64,000 nucleotides of DNA from Clostridia bacterium. GTDB lineage: Bacteria; Bacillota; Clostridia; Oscillospirales; Acutalibacteraceae. The DNA lies in contig JAFQEL010000037.1 in NCBI GenBank assembly GCA_017399065.1, forward strand, positions 1 through 64,000, in the 5' to 3' direction. The position numbers and the translations under genes are program-made. A model generated the notes under the pieces. The model was not told where the DNA came from. It saw only the letters and a program-made list of their open reading frames with translations, and searched no databases. This document shows, piece after piece, positions 52,849 to 60,501 of this stretch (position 1 is the first letter of the stretch; the number at the start of each line of letters is the position of its first letter).

Positions 52849-53136
52849 ATGGTTACACATATCGTATTCTGGAAAGTAAGAGATGACGAAAAGAAGCAAG
52901 CTAATATGGAGCATATGAGAGAAATCCTCACTGCTCTTGTGGGCAAAGTTGACGGCCTTATTTCGGCAGAAGTCGGATTTAACTTTAATCCCAAGGGTTA
53001 TGACCTCGCACTGTACAGTAAATTTGAAAGCAAAGAGGCACTTGAGGGCTATCAGGTACACCCTGAGCACCTCAAAGTAAAAGAGTTTGTACACTCCGTA
53101 ATTACCGACAGATGTGTAGTTGACTACGAAAACTAA
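52849..53136 (+). CDS. Dabb (stress-responsive A/B barrel) protein
   Basis: A 95-aa dimeric ferredoxin-like barrel. The family opening MVTHIVFWKVRDD and the core LYSKFESKEALEGYQVHPEH match Dabb proteins, found in plants and bacteria. Some relatives are cyclases or bind small aromatic ligands; here no function can be assigned. AAAGGAA lies ahead of the ATG, 22 bases after GH3, so it is probably cotranscribed with it. No terminator is seen before the tRNA promoter. Confidence 0.88.
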   Translation: MVTHIVFWKVRDDEKKQANMEHMREILTALVGKVDGLISAEVGFNFNPKGYDLALYSKFESKEALEGYQVHPEHLKVKEFVHSVITDRCVVDYEN

Positions 53137-53163
53137 AAATAAGCAAAAAAATTTAAAATTGTA

Positions 53164-53192
53164 TTGACAATCTGCACTTAATTTGCTAAAAT
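53164..53192 (+). promoter_or_regulatory. tRNA cluster promoter
   Basis: TTGACA (53164-53169, exact consensus), 17-base spacer, TAAAAT (53187-53192), 41 bases before the first tRNA. Confidence 0.8.
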
Positions 53193-53233
53193 GTTCCCGT
53201 TGTCAATTTTGTGGGTGTCAGGTTGTCAAACAT

Positions 53234-53307
<74 letters not shown>

Positions 53308-53311
53308 TTGT

Positions 53312-53388
53312 GCGCTGGTAGCTCAGCTGGATAGAGCAACTGCCTTCTAAGCAGTAGGCCAGGGGTTCGAGTCCCTTCCAGCGCGCCA
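53312..53388 (+). tRNA. tRNA-Arg (anticodon TCT)
   Basis: 77 nt with encoded CCA. Acceptor GCGCTGG/CCAGCGC; anticodon stem ACTGC/GCAGT around CTTCTAA; T-loop TTCGAGT. It starts 4 bases after the Gly tRNA. Confidence 0.95.
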
Positions 53389-53394
53389 TTTATG

Positions 53395-53471
53395 GTGGAC
53401 ATAGCTCAGTTGGTTAGAGTGCCAGGTTGTGGCCCTGGAGGTCGTGGGTTCGACTCCCATTGTCCACCCCA
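53395..53471 (+). tRNA. tRNA-His (anticodon GTG)
   Basis: 77 nt with encoded CCA. Acceptor GTGGACA/TGTCCAC, with a G at 53394 able to serve as the extra G-1 of tRNA-His opposite C; anticodon stem CCAGG/CCTGG around TTGTGGC. Confidence 0.95.
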
Positions 53472-53484
53472 TAAAACAAAATGC

Positions 53485-53516
53485 GCACAAAGTCGTCTCG
53501 GCTTTGTGCATTTTTT
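53485..53516 (+). terminator. Terminator after the Gly-Arg-His tRNAs
   Basis: Stem GCACAAAG (53485-53492) with CTTTGTGC (53502-53509), then A and six Ts (53511-53516). Confidence 0.8.
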
Positions 53517-53531
53517 GAATAAACTGAATAT

Positions 53532-53606
53532 TGGGGCGTCGTCAAGCGGTAAGACAACAGACTTTGACTCTGTCATTCGCTGGTTCGAATCCAGCCGTCC
53601 CAGCCA
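53532..53606 (+). tRNA. tRNA-Gln (anticodon TTG)
   Basis: 75 nt with encoded CCA. Acceptor TGGGGCG/CGTCCCA (one G-T wobble); anticodon stem ACAGA/TCTGT around CTTTGAC; T-arm GCTGGTTCGAATCCAGC. It lies after a terminator and no separate promoter is obvious, so it may depend on read-through. Confidence 0.94.
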
Positions 53607-53645
53607 AAAATCGACAAGTTTCGACAGAGACTTGTCGATTTTACT
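53607..53645 (+). terminator. Terminator after tRNA-Gln
   Basis: A 13-bp perfect stem, AAAATCGACAAGT (53607-53619) with ACTTGTCGATTTT (53630-53642), beginning directly at the CCA end. Confidence 0.82.
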
Positions 53646-53824
53646 TTTTCACTATTAACTCTTCACTTTTCACTCTTCTCTTTCAAAACTTGTCGATTAG
53701 GTAATAAGTAATAGTGAATAGTGAAGAAGTAAAGGTATCCGCTTTGCGGATGATTTGAAATTTTGCAAGGGTTCGAAGTCATACGCAAAACTGCCGAAAA
53801 TATCTTTTTCGTAGCCCATAGCCA

Positions 53825-53860
53825 GAAAAAAGCACTTGCAATACTGCAAGTGCTTTTTTC
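53825..53860. terminator. Long terminator-like hairpin with AGCACTTGC stem
   Basis: A 16-bp perfect stem, GAAAAAAGCACTTGCA (53825-53840) with TGCAAGTGCTTTTTTC (53845-53860), 4-base loop. No gene ends nearby on either strand, so it may be a relic or belong to an RNA in 53645-53825. The 53645-53824 stretch itself holds only TCACTATT-type simple repeats and no gene. Confidence 0.6.
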
Positions 53861-53865
53861 AACTA

Positions 53866-54036
53866 AGTTTGCCCTTACGGGCAAGTGAAGTTGCTTTGCA
53901 AGTTTTTTCAGGCAAACTTAACTTCACGTTGTGCAAATGCACAACACTTCATTATACCGACAGGTATAACTTCACTTGTCGCAGACAAACTTCACTAAAT
54001 TTTGTATATAACATACTGTTTGCGATAAGCAAACTA
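53866..54036. repeat. Array of six mini-hairpins with GTGAAGT/ACTTCAC linkers
   Basis: Hairpins: TTGCCC/GGGCAA (53869-53884), TTGC/GCAA (53891-53901), GTTGTGC/GCACAAC (53928-53945), TATACC/GGTATA (53953-53968), TTGTC/GACAA (53976-53988) and TTTGC/GCAAA (54019-54033). Linkers are GTGAAGT on the left and AACTTCAC on the right (53920-53927, 53968-53975, 53988-53995), so the array is itself folded around its middle. Stem sequences differ from unit to unit while linkers are kept. No open frame or promoter fits it. Confidence 0.7.
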
Positions 54037-54067
54037 AATTTTACTTTTAAGCAAACTCCATATAACT

Positions 54068-54096
54068 TTGACATTGTTTTTTCTGCGTGATATACT
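54068..54096 (+). promoter_or_regulatory. Promoter ahead of GH36, with ~200-base leader
   Basis: TTGACA (54068-54073), 17-base spacer, TATACT (54091-54096). The GH36 ATG is 205 bases further on. The leader (54100-54300) has no frame of note. Confidence 0.6.
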
Positions 54097-54301
54097 GTAA
54101 TCAAAGAAAAAATTCAAAAAAGCAGAGGGTCATACAATATAAAAATATCAGTTACATACCCATTCCTCTCCGGCGAGCCATTGCAGTAAAACCTCCCCTG
54201 AAGATTTTGCACACACTCAGAAGCGGTGCTTACACACTGCTTTAAACTAACAAAGCAAAACCGTAAATATATATTAAAGAATTAAACACCGAGGTGATTT
54301 T

Positions 54302-56026
54302 ATGTATAATTTTGCTTTTGATATTATCTGCGAAAATGATAACTGCAAGGTTACATTGAACAAAACCGTTGAAAACGATATTCTGTTTGTTGACGTAAAA
54401 ATGGTGCAGAACGAAACCGCAGTGCCTGAGCAATTTTCGGTTATATGGAGAATCGACGGTACAGATTGCTGCGGTGTATGGAATTCCTTTGTGCGTAACC
54501 ATACGATCCGTCCAGATTGGGGAAGCGTTGAAGCAATTTCAAGGCTGGCTTCAGGTATGCCGATTCAGCAGATTACAGCCTTTGACGGCAAAAACAAAAT
54601 CTGCGTTTCGATTTCCGATGTTGATACACCGTCAAAAATCTCGATGGGTTACTGTGAGGAAACTGCTGAAATACTCTGTGAAGCAGTATTTTTCACTCTG
54701 CCTACAAATGCCGTAGAAAGCTACTGTGCGAAGCTTAGAATAGATATGAGGGACATTCCTTTTTATGACAGCATTTATGAAACAGCCGACTGGTGGGAAA
54801 ACGAATGCGGATACAAATCGGCTTATGTACCCGAAAGTGCAAAAATGCCTATGGATTCACTCTGGTACAGCTTCCACCAGAATCTGCAAAGAGATAAGAT
54901 TCTCGAAGAATGCCGTCTTTCAAAAGAGCTCGGTATGGAAACCGTTATAATCGACGACGGTTGGCAGACTGAAAACAACAGCCGCGGTTACGCCTACTGC
55001 GGTGACTGGAATGTTTCAAAGAACAAAATCGGAGATATGGCATCTCTCGTTGATGAAATACATAGAATCGGTCAAAAGGTAATCCTCTGGTATTCCGTGC
55101 CGTTTGTCGGTCTTTATTCAGAGAAGTACAAAGAATTCAAAGATTATCTTCTTGATAAATCAGGTAACAAAAAGGACTTCTGGGCACTTGACCCGAGATA
55201 CAAAAAGGTAAGAGAATACCTTTGCGAAGTTTACAAAAAAGCGATAACCGACTGGAAGCTTGACGGATTGAAGCTTGATTTCATTGACAACTTTGTTTTA
55301 AAGGGCAAGTCATTGGAATATGATGAAAGACGCGATTATCAGTCACTTGAAGACGGAATACATGCACTTATGTCTGAAATCAAGGCTGAGCTTACAGCAA
55401 TCAACAGCGATATTTTAATTGAATTCCGCCAGTCGTACATAGGTCCATCGATCAGAAAATACGGCAATATGTTAAGAGTCGGAGACTGCCCGGGTGATGT
55501 TCTTTCAAATCGCAGTCAGATAGTCAACCTTAGAATGACATCGGGCAAGACCGCGGTACATTCGGATATGATAATGTGGCATGAAAATGACAGTGCAGAA
55601 AATGCCGCTATGCAGTTTGCAAATGTTATTTTTGCCGTACCGCAGATTTCAATGCTTATAAAGGATTTACCGCAAGAGCATGTCGAAATGCTGAGATTTT
55701 ATATTTCATTCTGGAAGGAATACAGAGATGTTCTTCTTGACGGTAAATTAACGGCAAAAAATCCCGAAAACGATTATTCGCAAGCATCATCAACCCTTGA
55801 TAATACTACGGTTACGGCGGTTTATACCAACAACGTTGTTGATACAAAAAGTGATAAAACGGTTGTTGTAAACGCTTCGGGCTTTGATTCGGTTATAGTC
55901 AAAAATGCGGCAGGTAAAAATTTCACCGCAAAAAATTGCAAGGGTGAAATTACAGACAGCGGAGTTATTAAAAATAACCTTGAAGAGATAGCAGTAGCAA
56001 AAGCAGGAGTTATTATTATTGAATAA
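54302..56026 (+). CDS. GH36-like alpha-galactosidase
   Basis: A 574-aa clan GH-D enzyme. A shortened N-terminal beta domain (1-150) precedes the barrel: ADWWENECGY, METVIIDDGWQTE, QKVILWYSVPFVG, DGLKLDFIDNFV with the nucleophile Asp, and MLRVGDCPGDVLSN with the acid/base Asp. A C-terminal beta domain follows (from about 500). It is shorter than classic GH36 (about 700 aa) but all catalytic parts are present. No signal peptide, hence intracellular. The ATG has GAGGTG upstream. Convergent with GH125 across a shared terminator. Confidence 0.87.
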   Translation: MYNFAFDIICENDNCKVTLNKTVENDILFVDVKMVQNETAVPEQFSVIWRIDGTDCCGVWNSFVRNHTIRPDWGSVEAISRLASGMPIQQITAFDGKNKICVSISDVDTPSKISMGYCEETAEILCEAVFFTLPTNAVESYCAKLRIDMRDIPFYDSIYETADWWENECGYKSAYVPESAKMPMDSLWYSFHQNLQRDKILEECRLSKELGMETVIIDDGWQTENNSRGYAYCGDWNVSKNKIGDMASLVDEIHRIGQKVILWYSVPFVGLYSEKYKEFKDYLLDKSGNKKDFWALDPRYKKVREYLCEVYKKAITDWKLDGLKLDFIDNFVLKGKSLEYDERRDYQSLEDGIHALMSEIKAELTAINSDILIEFRQSYIGPSIRKYGNMLRVGDCPGDVLSNRSQIVNLRMTSGKTAVHSDMIMWHENDSAENAAMQFANVIFAVPQISMLIKDLPQEHVEMLRFYISFWKEYRDVLLDGKLTAKNPENDYSQASSTLDNTTVTAVYTNNVVDTKSDKTVVVNASGFDSVIVKNAAGKNFTAKNCKGEITDSGVIKNNLEEIAVAKAGVIIIE

Positions 56027-56035
56027 ATGACACAT

Positions 56036-56067
56036 AAAAAGCACTTGCGTTTTGCAAGTGCTTTTTT
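56036..56067. terminator. Bidirectional terminator between GH36 and GH125
   Basis: A 13-bp perfect stem, AAAAAGCACTTGC (56036-56048) with GCAAGTGCTTTTT (56054-56066). Its arms are the same as those of the hairpin at 53825-53860. Confidence 0.85.
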
Positions 56068-56074
56068 ACTGCTA

Positions 56075-57343
56075 TTATTCTTCCAGTCCCTCAAGCATCT
56101 GGGCAAAGAGTGTATTTGCCCAGGCAAACCATACTCTAGTGAAGTTTGCAGGGTCATCTACGTGAAATGATTCGTGCATAAAGTTAGTGCCTGCGTGGGT
56201 ACGGCTCAGCATATCAAGGCACTCGTTGATTTCTGCTTTATCACTGCTTGTTATAATCTGCATTGTAAGTGCGATATGCCAGATATGGTCTTTGGGTGTA
56301 TGGGGGCTGCCAACACCCTTTGCAGCCTTGCCCTCGAAGTAATAGGGATTATCCTTTGAAAGGATGAAGCGTCTTGTATTCTGATAGATTTCATCGTCCT
56401 TACTGCAATAGCCGAGATAAGGTGCGGCAAGAAGACTCGGAGAATTAGCATCGTCCATAAGGTTGTAGTTGCCGAAGCCGTCGGTTTCGTATGCGTAAAT
56501 TCTGCCGTATTTCGGGTGATTTACAATACCGTAAGTCTTGATACCGTTATCAATCTCGTAAGAAAGCTTTCTGCATTTCTCAGCAAGGGGCTCGTTATCA
56601 AATGCTTCACGTGCAAGCTCTGCGGCATTACGCATTGCGACAACAGCCATCATATTTGACGGCACGAGGTAATTAAAAACACACGCATCGTCTGACGGAC
56701 GGAAGCCCGACCAGGTCATACCCGTAAAATTGACAGGTCTGCCGTAGCCGCCGAAAGGCAGAGTGTCTGACTCGGGACAGTTCTTTCTGTCGAAGAAGTA
56801 AGTCGAGTTTTCTTTATGGTGCTGTTCTTTTATGAAATGGTCCGCAATTGTTTCAAGCATTTTTTCGGTTTCGGGTGTAAGCACCTTACGGTCGCCTGTT
56901 ACCTTATAATATTCGTACAAAAGATAAACCGATGCACAAAGGGAGTCGACCTCATACTTTCTTTCCCATATAAGCTCGTGGTCAAAATCCGACGGGTCTT
57001 TCCATTTTTCGGGATTAGGCTCTGCATTGAAAGCATTTGAGTACGGGTCAAGGTTGACATACACAGCATGCCTTGCGATAACACCGCGCAGAATCTCTTT
57101 TAAATTCTCGTCCTGCGGTGCATATTTGATATAGGGCTTAAGCTGTGCGGCACTGTCACGAAGCCACATAGCAGGTATATCGCCAGTAATAACAAAGTAG
57201 CTGCCGTCATCAAGCTGTTTTGTCGTTGTTTCTATTGTGTTGAGAAAGCACTGCTTTGCAAGCGGTGCAAGTGCAGGAAAAATACGCTGCATTTTTTCTT
57301 CAAGCTCTTCAGCTTTTTTAATAAGTATATCCGGTGTTTTCAT
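56075..57343 (-). CDS. GH125 exo-alpha-1,6-mannosidase
   Basis: A 422-aa (alpha/alpha)6 inverting mannosidase. The family blocks are YFVITGDIPAMWLRDSAAQL, NAFNAEPN, WERKYEVDSLCASVYLLY, TGMTWSGFRPSDDACVFNYL, NLMDDANSPSLLAAPYLGY and HAGTNFMHESFHVDDP. GH125 enzymes remove non-reducing alpha-1,6-mannose from N-glycans or mannan. No signal peptide. It has its own promoter and faces the divergent XRE regulator, which may control it. Confidence 0.92.
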   Translation of the reverse strand: MKTPDILIKKAEELEEKMQRIFPALAPLAKQCFLNTIETTTKQLDDGSYFVITGDIPAMWLRDSAAQLKPYIKYAPQDENLKEILRGVIARHAVYVNLDPYSNAFNAEPNPEKWKDPSDFDHELIWERKYEVDSLCASVYLLYEYYKVTGDRKVLTPETEKMLETIADHFIKEQHHKENSTYFFDRKNCPESDTLPFGGYGRPVNFTGMTWSGFRPSDDACVFNYLVPSNMMAVVAMRNAAELAREAFDNEPLAEKCRKLSYEIDNGIKTYGIVNHPKYGRIYAYETDGFGNYNLMDDANSPSLLAAPYLGYCSKDDEIYQNTRRFILSKDNPYYFEGKAAKGVGSPHTPKDHIWHIALTMQIITSSDKAEINECLDMLSRTHAGTNFMHESFHVDDPANFTRVWFAWANTLFAQMLEGLEE

Positions 57344-57377
57344 ACTGAATCTCCTATAAAAATTTCTGTTTACAAGT

Positions 57378-57406
57378 ACTATACAACATTGGTATACCTT
57401 TTACAA
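57378..57406 (-). promoter_or_regulatory. Promoter for GH125
   Basis: Minus strand: TTGTAA (57401-57406), 17-base spacer, TATAGT (57378-57383), with GTATAC/GTATAG half-sites inside the spacer and -10. Confidence 0.6.
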
Positions 57407-57497
57407 ATATTTTATATAAACATTATCTGTCTCAAATTCTCTAATCGGTTTGTTGATTTTTTCTATCATCAGTAGAATCAGCTAAACAATCGCTTTA

Positions 57498-57526
57498 TTG
57501 TATTTCTTTTTGGGGTCTGTTATTAT
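57498..57526 (+). promoter_or_regulatory. Promoter for the XRE regulator, with 12-bp palindrome downstream
   Basis: TTGTAT (57498-57503), 17-base spacer, TATTAT (57521-57526). A perfect palindrome AACAGCGCTGTT at 57536-57547 lies just after the expected transcription start and could be an autoregulatory operator. Confidence 0.55.
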
Positions 57527-57581
57527 CAGACTGTAAACAGCGCTGTTAAACACAATAAACACTCAGAAAGGTTGTGCAGTT

Positions 57582-58670
57582 ATGAATTTACACTTCGGAG
57601 AAACATTGAAGGCACTACGCAAGGAGAAAAATTTTACGCAGGAGAATCTCGCAAATTTTCTCGGAGTTTCCTTTCAGGCGGTAAGCAAATGGGAAAGAAA
57701 CGAAAGCTACCCCGATATAACAATGCTGCCGTCAATAGCATCGTTATTCGGTGTATCGGTTGACAAGCTGCTCGGTATTGACCTTATTGAAAAGGATAAA
57801 AAAATCGAAGAATACATCAACGAATACTCTCGACTTTGGAATCTCGGAAAAATCGACGAAGTAAAAGCCCTGATGAAGCAGGCTACCGAAGAATTCCCCG
57901 GCAATTATGCATTGCTTGTACGCTATTTCAATGCTCTTATTTCAACAGAAGACACAGATGAATATCTTATAGGCATACGTAATGAAGCTCAGACGATTTA
58001 TGAAACCATTCAAAATCACTGCACTGTTGACAGCATACGTATCTGGGCTAAAAAGCTTATGTGCCGATATTTACGCGATCTGAGTCTTATTGAAGGAAGC
58101 GGCTGCAGCATTGAAGAGGCGGAAAGAATACTTGATACAATGCCTATAATGCAAAACACACGCGATTACTATGCAATGTATATGTACCCAAACGATGATA
58201 AGAAGCGTTCGGAAGCCTGTGCAAACGGAATTTCAGAAATGCTCAGACTCTTCGGTGAAATAATGAACAGAAAGTACAAAAGCTTCCTTGATGCTGACGA
58301 TAAAATTTCGCAGGCGTATATCAACCTGCTTGAGGCAGTTATGCCCGACGAAGACTACGGCAAAAGCTATTACCTTATGGTCATATATCAGCAAAGACTC
58401 GGCGTTAAAAAATATATCAGTGGCGATGAAAACGGAGCACTTGAGCACTTTGAAAAAACCGTAACGCTTGCAAAAAAATATGACCTTATGCCCGATATCA
58501 GCTATCATACCTCGCCTGCCGTTGAAGGGCTTGTGTTTGATAAAGTCAAAGCATACCGATTCTGGGAAGGCTCCTTTGCTGACAACGTAAAAGACGGCTT
58601 AAAAAACAGGCCTCAGCTCTCCGATGAATTTAAAAAAAGCGAAAAGTTTCTGAAGATATTAGAGCTGTAA
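57582..58670 (+). CDS. XRE-family regulator with C-terminal helical (TPR-like) domain
   Basis: A 362-aa protein. The XRE helix-turn-helix at 5-60 is GETLKALRKEKNFTQENLAN then VSFQAVSKWERNESYPDITM. The remaining 300 residues are helical, with a repeated E/Y/A pattern (VKALMKQATEEFPGNYALLV and YISGDENGALEHFEKTVTLA) that suggests TPR-like repeats for peptide or protein binding. AAAGG precedes the ATG. It is divergent from GH125 and followed by a terminator. Targets unknown. Confidence 0.85.
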   Translation: MNLHFGETLKALRKEKNFTQENLANFLGVSFQAVSKWERNESYPDITMLPSIASLFGVSVDKLLGIDLIEKDKKIEEYINEYSRLWNLGKIDEVKALMKQATEEFPGNYALLVRYFNALISTEDTDEYLIGIRNEAQTIYETIQNHCTVDSIRIWAKKLMCRYLRDLSLIEGSGCSIEEAERILDTMPIMQNTRDYYAMYMYPNDDKKRSEACANGISEMLRLFGEIMNRKYKSFLDADDKISQAYINLLEAVMPDEDYGKSYYLMVIYQQRLGVKKYISGDENGALEHFEKTVTLAKKYDLMPDISYHTSPAVEGLVFDKVKAYRFWEGSFADNVKDGLKNRPQLSDEFKKSEKFLKILEL

Positions 58671-58679
58671 CGCTCACCC

Positions 58680-58719
58680 AAAGCATGGCTGTAAGACAAA
58701 ATTACAGCCATGCTTTTAT
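58680..58719. terminator. Bidirectional terminator overlapping the end of the WYL-like gene
   Basis: A 15-bp perfect stem, AAAGCATGGCTGTAA (58680-58694) with TTACAGCCATGCTTT (58702-58716). On the minus strand the upstream arm encodes the last codons K-A-W-L and the stop of the next gene. Confidence 0.85.
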
Positions 58720-58899
58720 ATCTTTAATCGCAAATGTTCTTTCTGCCTGTTTACCTATATCAAATGCGCGGAGCAACCACTGGTCCTCCTTGTGCCAGTC
58801 GGTATGACCGAAAAGCATCTCGATGGGCAGTATCTCTCTGGTGGCAGTGACACCTTTGTAATTTGTATATACGATCGTTACAATTTTTTCAGAGTCCAT
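58702..58899 (-). CDS. Minimal WYL-like domain protein (65 aa)
   Basis: A 65-residue protein, MDSEKIVTIVYTNYKGVTATRE then ILPIEMLFGHTDWHKEDQWLLRAFDIGKQAERTFAIKDI (given in parts; the core blocks are EILPIEMLFG and EDQWLLRAFDIGK). This resembles the Sm-like beta fold of WYL ligand-binding domains (strand, R-x-I-x-P, W-x-L-x-A-x-D), but no DNA-binding part is attached. AAGGGAG lies 7 bases before the ATG. Its stop codon is inside the terminator stem. It may bind nucleotides or ssDNA as an orphan domain; function not known. Confidence 0.65.
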   Translation of the reverse strand: MDSEKIVTIVYTNYKGVTATREILPIEMLFGHTDWHKEDQWLLRAFDIGKQAERTFAIKDIKAWL

Positions 58900-59047
58900 A
58901 TGGATTCTCCCTTCAGATTTTACATTAATATTTTAAAATCACATCACAGGCAATGTCAATAGTTGTCATCTATATGTTTTTATTATAGTTTGTGTATTGT
59001 GACGGAATACTCAAAAACACACCTGCATTACGCCGTAAGTTTGATAC

Positions 59048-59293
59048 TCACAAATGTCGGGAGACCACATAGGGTCTCCCGACTGCAGTGTAGAAATATT
59101 CACCGTCTGTTGTAATGCCCTGGCTCATAAGAAGTGCCTGATCAAGCGTAAATGTGTCAGTCTTGACAAGCTCTGCATTGGGTGAACAGGTAATTTCACC
59201 GCCGTTAATAACACCCGAAAGCATAATTATGAAAGCGCTGAAAAGTGCCCAACCGGGATAAAGTACGGACTTGATTATTTTCCAGATAAACAT
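59048..59293 (-). pseudogene. 5' fragment of a membrane-anchored gene, ending in a palindrome
   Basis: The frame opens with MFIWKIIKSVLYPGWALFSA (a membrane anchor at about 8-28) and continues to QGITTDGEYFYTA, which looks like the first strand of a secreted propeller or YncE-like protein. At that point it runs into the palindrome at 59057-59082, adds about ten unrelated residues and stops. No continuation is found in 58900-59047. It lies 68 bases after the phosphoesterase gene. Probably the remains of a longer protein cut by insertion or deletion at the repeat. Confidence 0.6.
59057..59082. repeat. REP-like palindrome, copy 4
   Basis: TCGGGAGACC-ACATA-GGGTCTCCCGA, a 10-bp stem with a short loop, related in its TCGGG end to the RAYT-associated elements. 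It forms the break point of the gene fragment at 59048-59293. The 58900-59047 stretch has nothing else. Confidence 0.6.
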
Positions 59294-59361
59294 TGTGTAA
59301 CATCCAATTTACAGATAGATTAATTTCAGTATATTACTTTATCAAAAACAATGCAATATTT

Positions 59362-60477
59362 TTATGCAGTTATTTCTTTATCAATAAGGACATTTCCGTT
59401 GTTATCTACTGTATACATACTGATTGTACCATCTTTAAGAGTAAGCATTGATGCCGCCCAGACCTTATCACCCAGCTTACCTCCGTCGATAAACACGGGG
59501 ACTGTTTCCTCAATAAACCTGGACTGATGATGATGACCGCCTACGATGAGGTCAACACCTAAAGTATTGAGTGGAGCGGTCCAATCCTTACCGAAATGAT
59601 CTGTAAGAGTCGGATCGTGGCTGATAGCAAGCTTATACTTTGCACCCTCAAATTTGCTTGCGTCAAGTGAACAAAGCCAATTATATTCCTGCTCACGGTA
59701 GGTTGCAAAATCGACAAGGCCGCTGTATTCCTTGTGGTCATCTTCTTTATCTTCGCCCGAATCAATAACCACTGCGGAAAGCGAACCGAAATCAAAGGTG
59801 AAATAGTATTCGCCGGTTTCACTCGGCATATATTTAATCGCCTGGGCACCGAACTCGCCGCGTGTTTCGTGGTTACCCCTTACGTAAACAACAGGAATTT
59901 CACCGCCGCTGAGGTTATGTGCATTACCGAGCACGTATTTGACAAAATCGCTCTTATACTCCATCTGTGACATAAAGTCGCCGAGCATAACAACGATATC
60001 AGGCTTTTCGGTAATATAAGAAAGGGCCTTGTTCATTTTCTTTTCCATATAGTGAACATCTGAGATTGAAAGAATTTTTATATCATCCTGCTTAGGTGTA
60101 CCGTTGAAATTATATTCTTTGCTTTCAACTGTTCTGCGTTTGAAAGCGTTATAGCCGAATTTGAAGCCGACACGCTGTGAGCCAACCTTGTAGGTATTAC
60201 CCTGAAGCTCCGATTTGGGAATCTGTACACTGTGAATCGTATCGTCGGTCTTGATTAAACCGCCGGAGGTTTCCCATACGGTTTTTTCTTTGCCTTCATA
60301 TGTATAAGTGACATAACCGCTGCCCTTACCCGATGTAACCCACACAACAGAATAGTATTCGCCGCCGCAATCAAAAACAGCAGGTTCAACCTTGATATCA
60401 AAGTTAACAGGCATATATGCGCCTACCGTTGAGAAAACAGCGACAAACATAGCATAAATCAAAGAGAAAATTGTCAT
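59362..60477 (-). CDS. Exported metallophosphoesterase (purple acid phosphatase-like)
   Basis: A 371-aa protein. The N-terminus (1-20, FSLIYAMFVAVFSTVGAY) is a signal or anchor. A beta-sandwich (30-135) of the PAP/FN3 type precedes the calcineurin-like domain with all metal motifs: SISDVHY, VVMLGDFMS, YVRGNHETRG, LAISHDP and VGGHHHQ. It should hydrolyse phosphomonoesters or diesters outside the cell. It lies 24 bases after the FtsX-like permease gene, so it may be cotranscribed. Confidence 0.88.
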   Translation of the reverse strand: MTIFSLIYAMFVAVFSTVGAYMPVNFDIKVEPAVFDCGGEYYSVVWVTSGKGSGYVTYTYEGKEKTVWETSGGLIKTDDTIHSVQIPKSELQGNTYKVGSQRVGFKFGYNAFKRRTVESKEYNFNGTPKQDDIKILSISDVHYMEKKMNKALSYITEKPDIVVMLGDFMSQMEYKSDFVKYVLGNAHNLSGGEIPVVYVRGNHETRGEFGAQAIKYMPSETGEYYFTFDFGSLSAVVIDSGEDKEDDHKEYSGLVDFATYREQEYNWLCSLDASKFEGAKYKLAISHDPTLTDHFGKDWTAPLNTLGVDLIVGGHHHQSRFIEETVPVFIDGGKLGDKVWAASMLTLKDGTISMYTVDNNGNVLIDKEITA

Positions 60478-60501
60478 TATAAAACCTCCTGATAAATGGA
60501 A

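Noticed and set aside
53392-53658. Short open frame over tRNA-His and tRNA-Gln
   Set aside because: It overlaps both tRNAs and the terminator between them; not a gene.
53866-54036. CRISPR array
   Set aside because: Units are palindromic with variable stems and 7-8 base linkers; there are no 23-37 base direct repeats with equal spacers, and no cas genes nearby.
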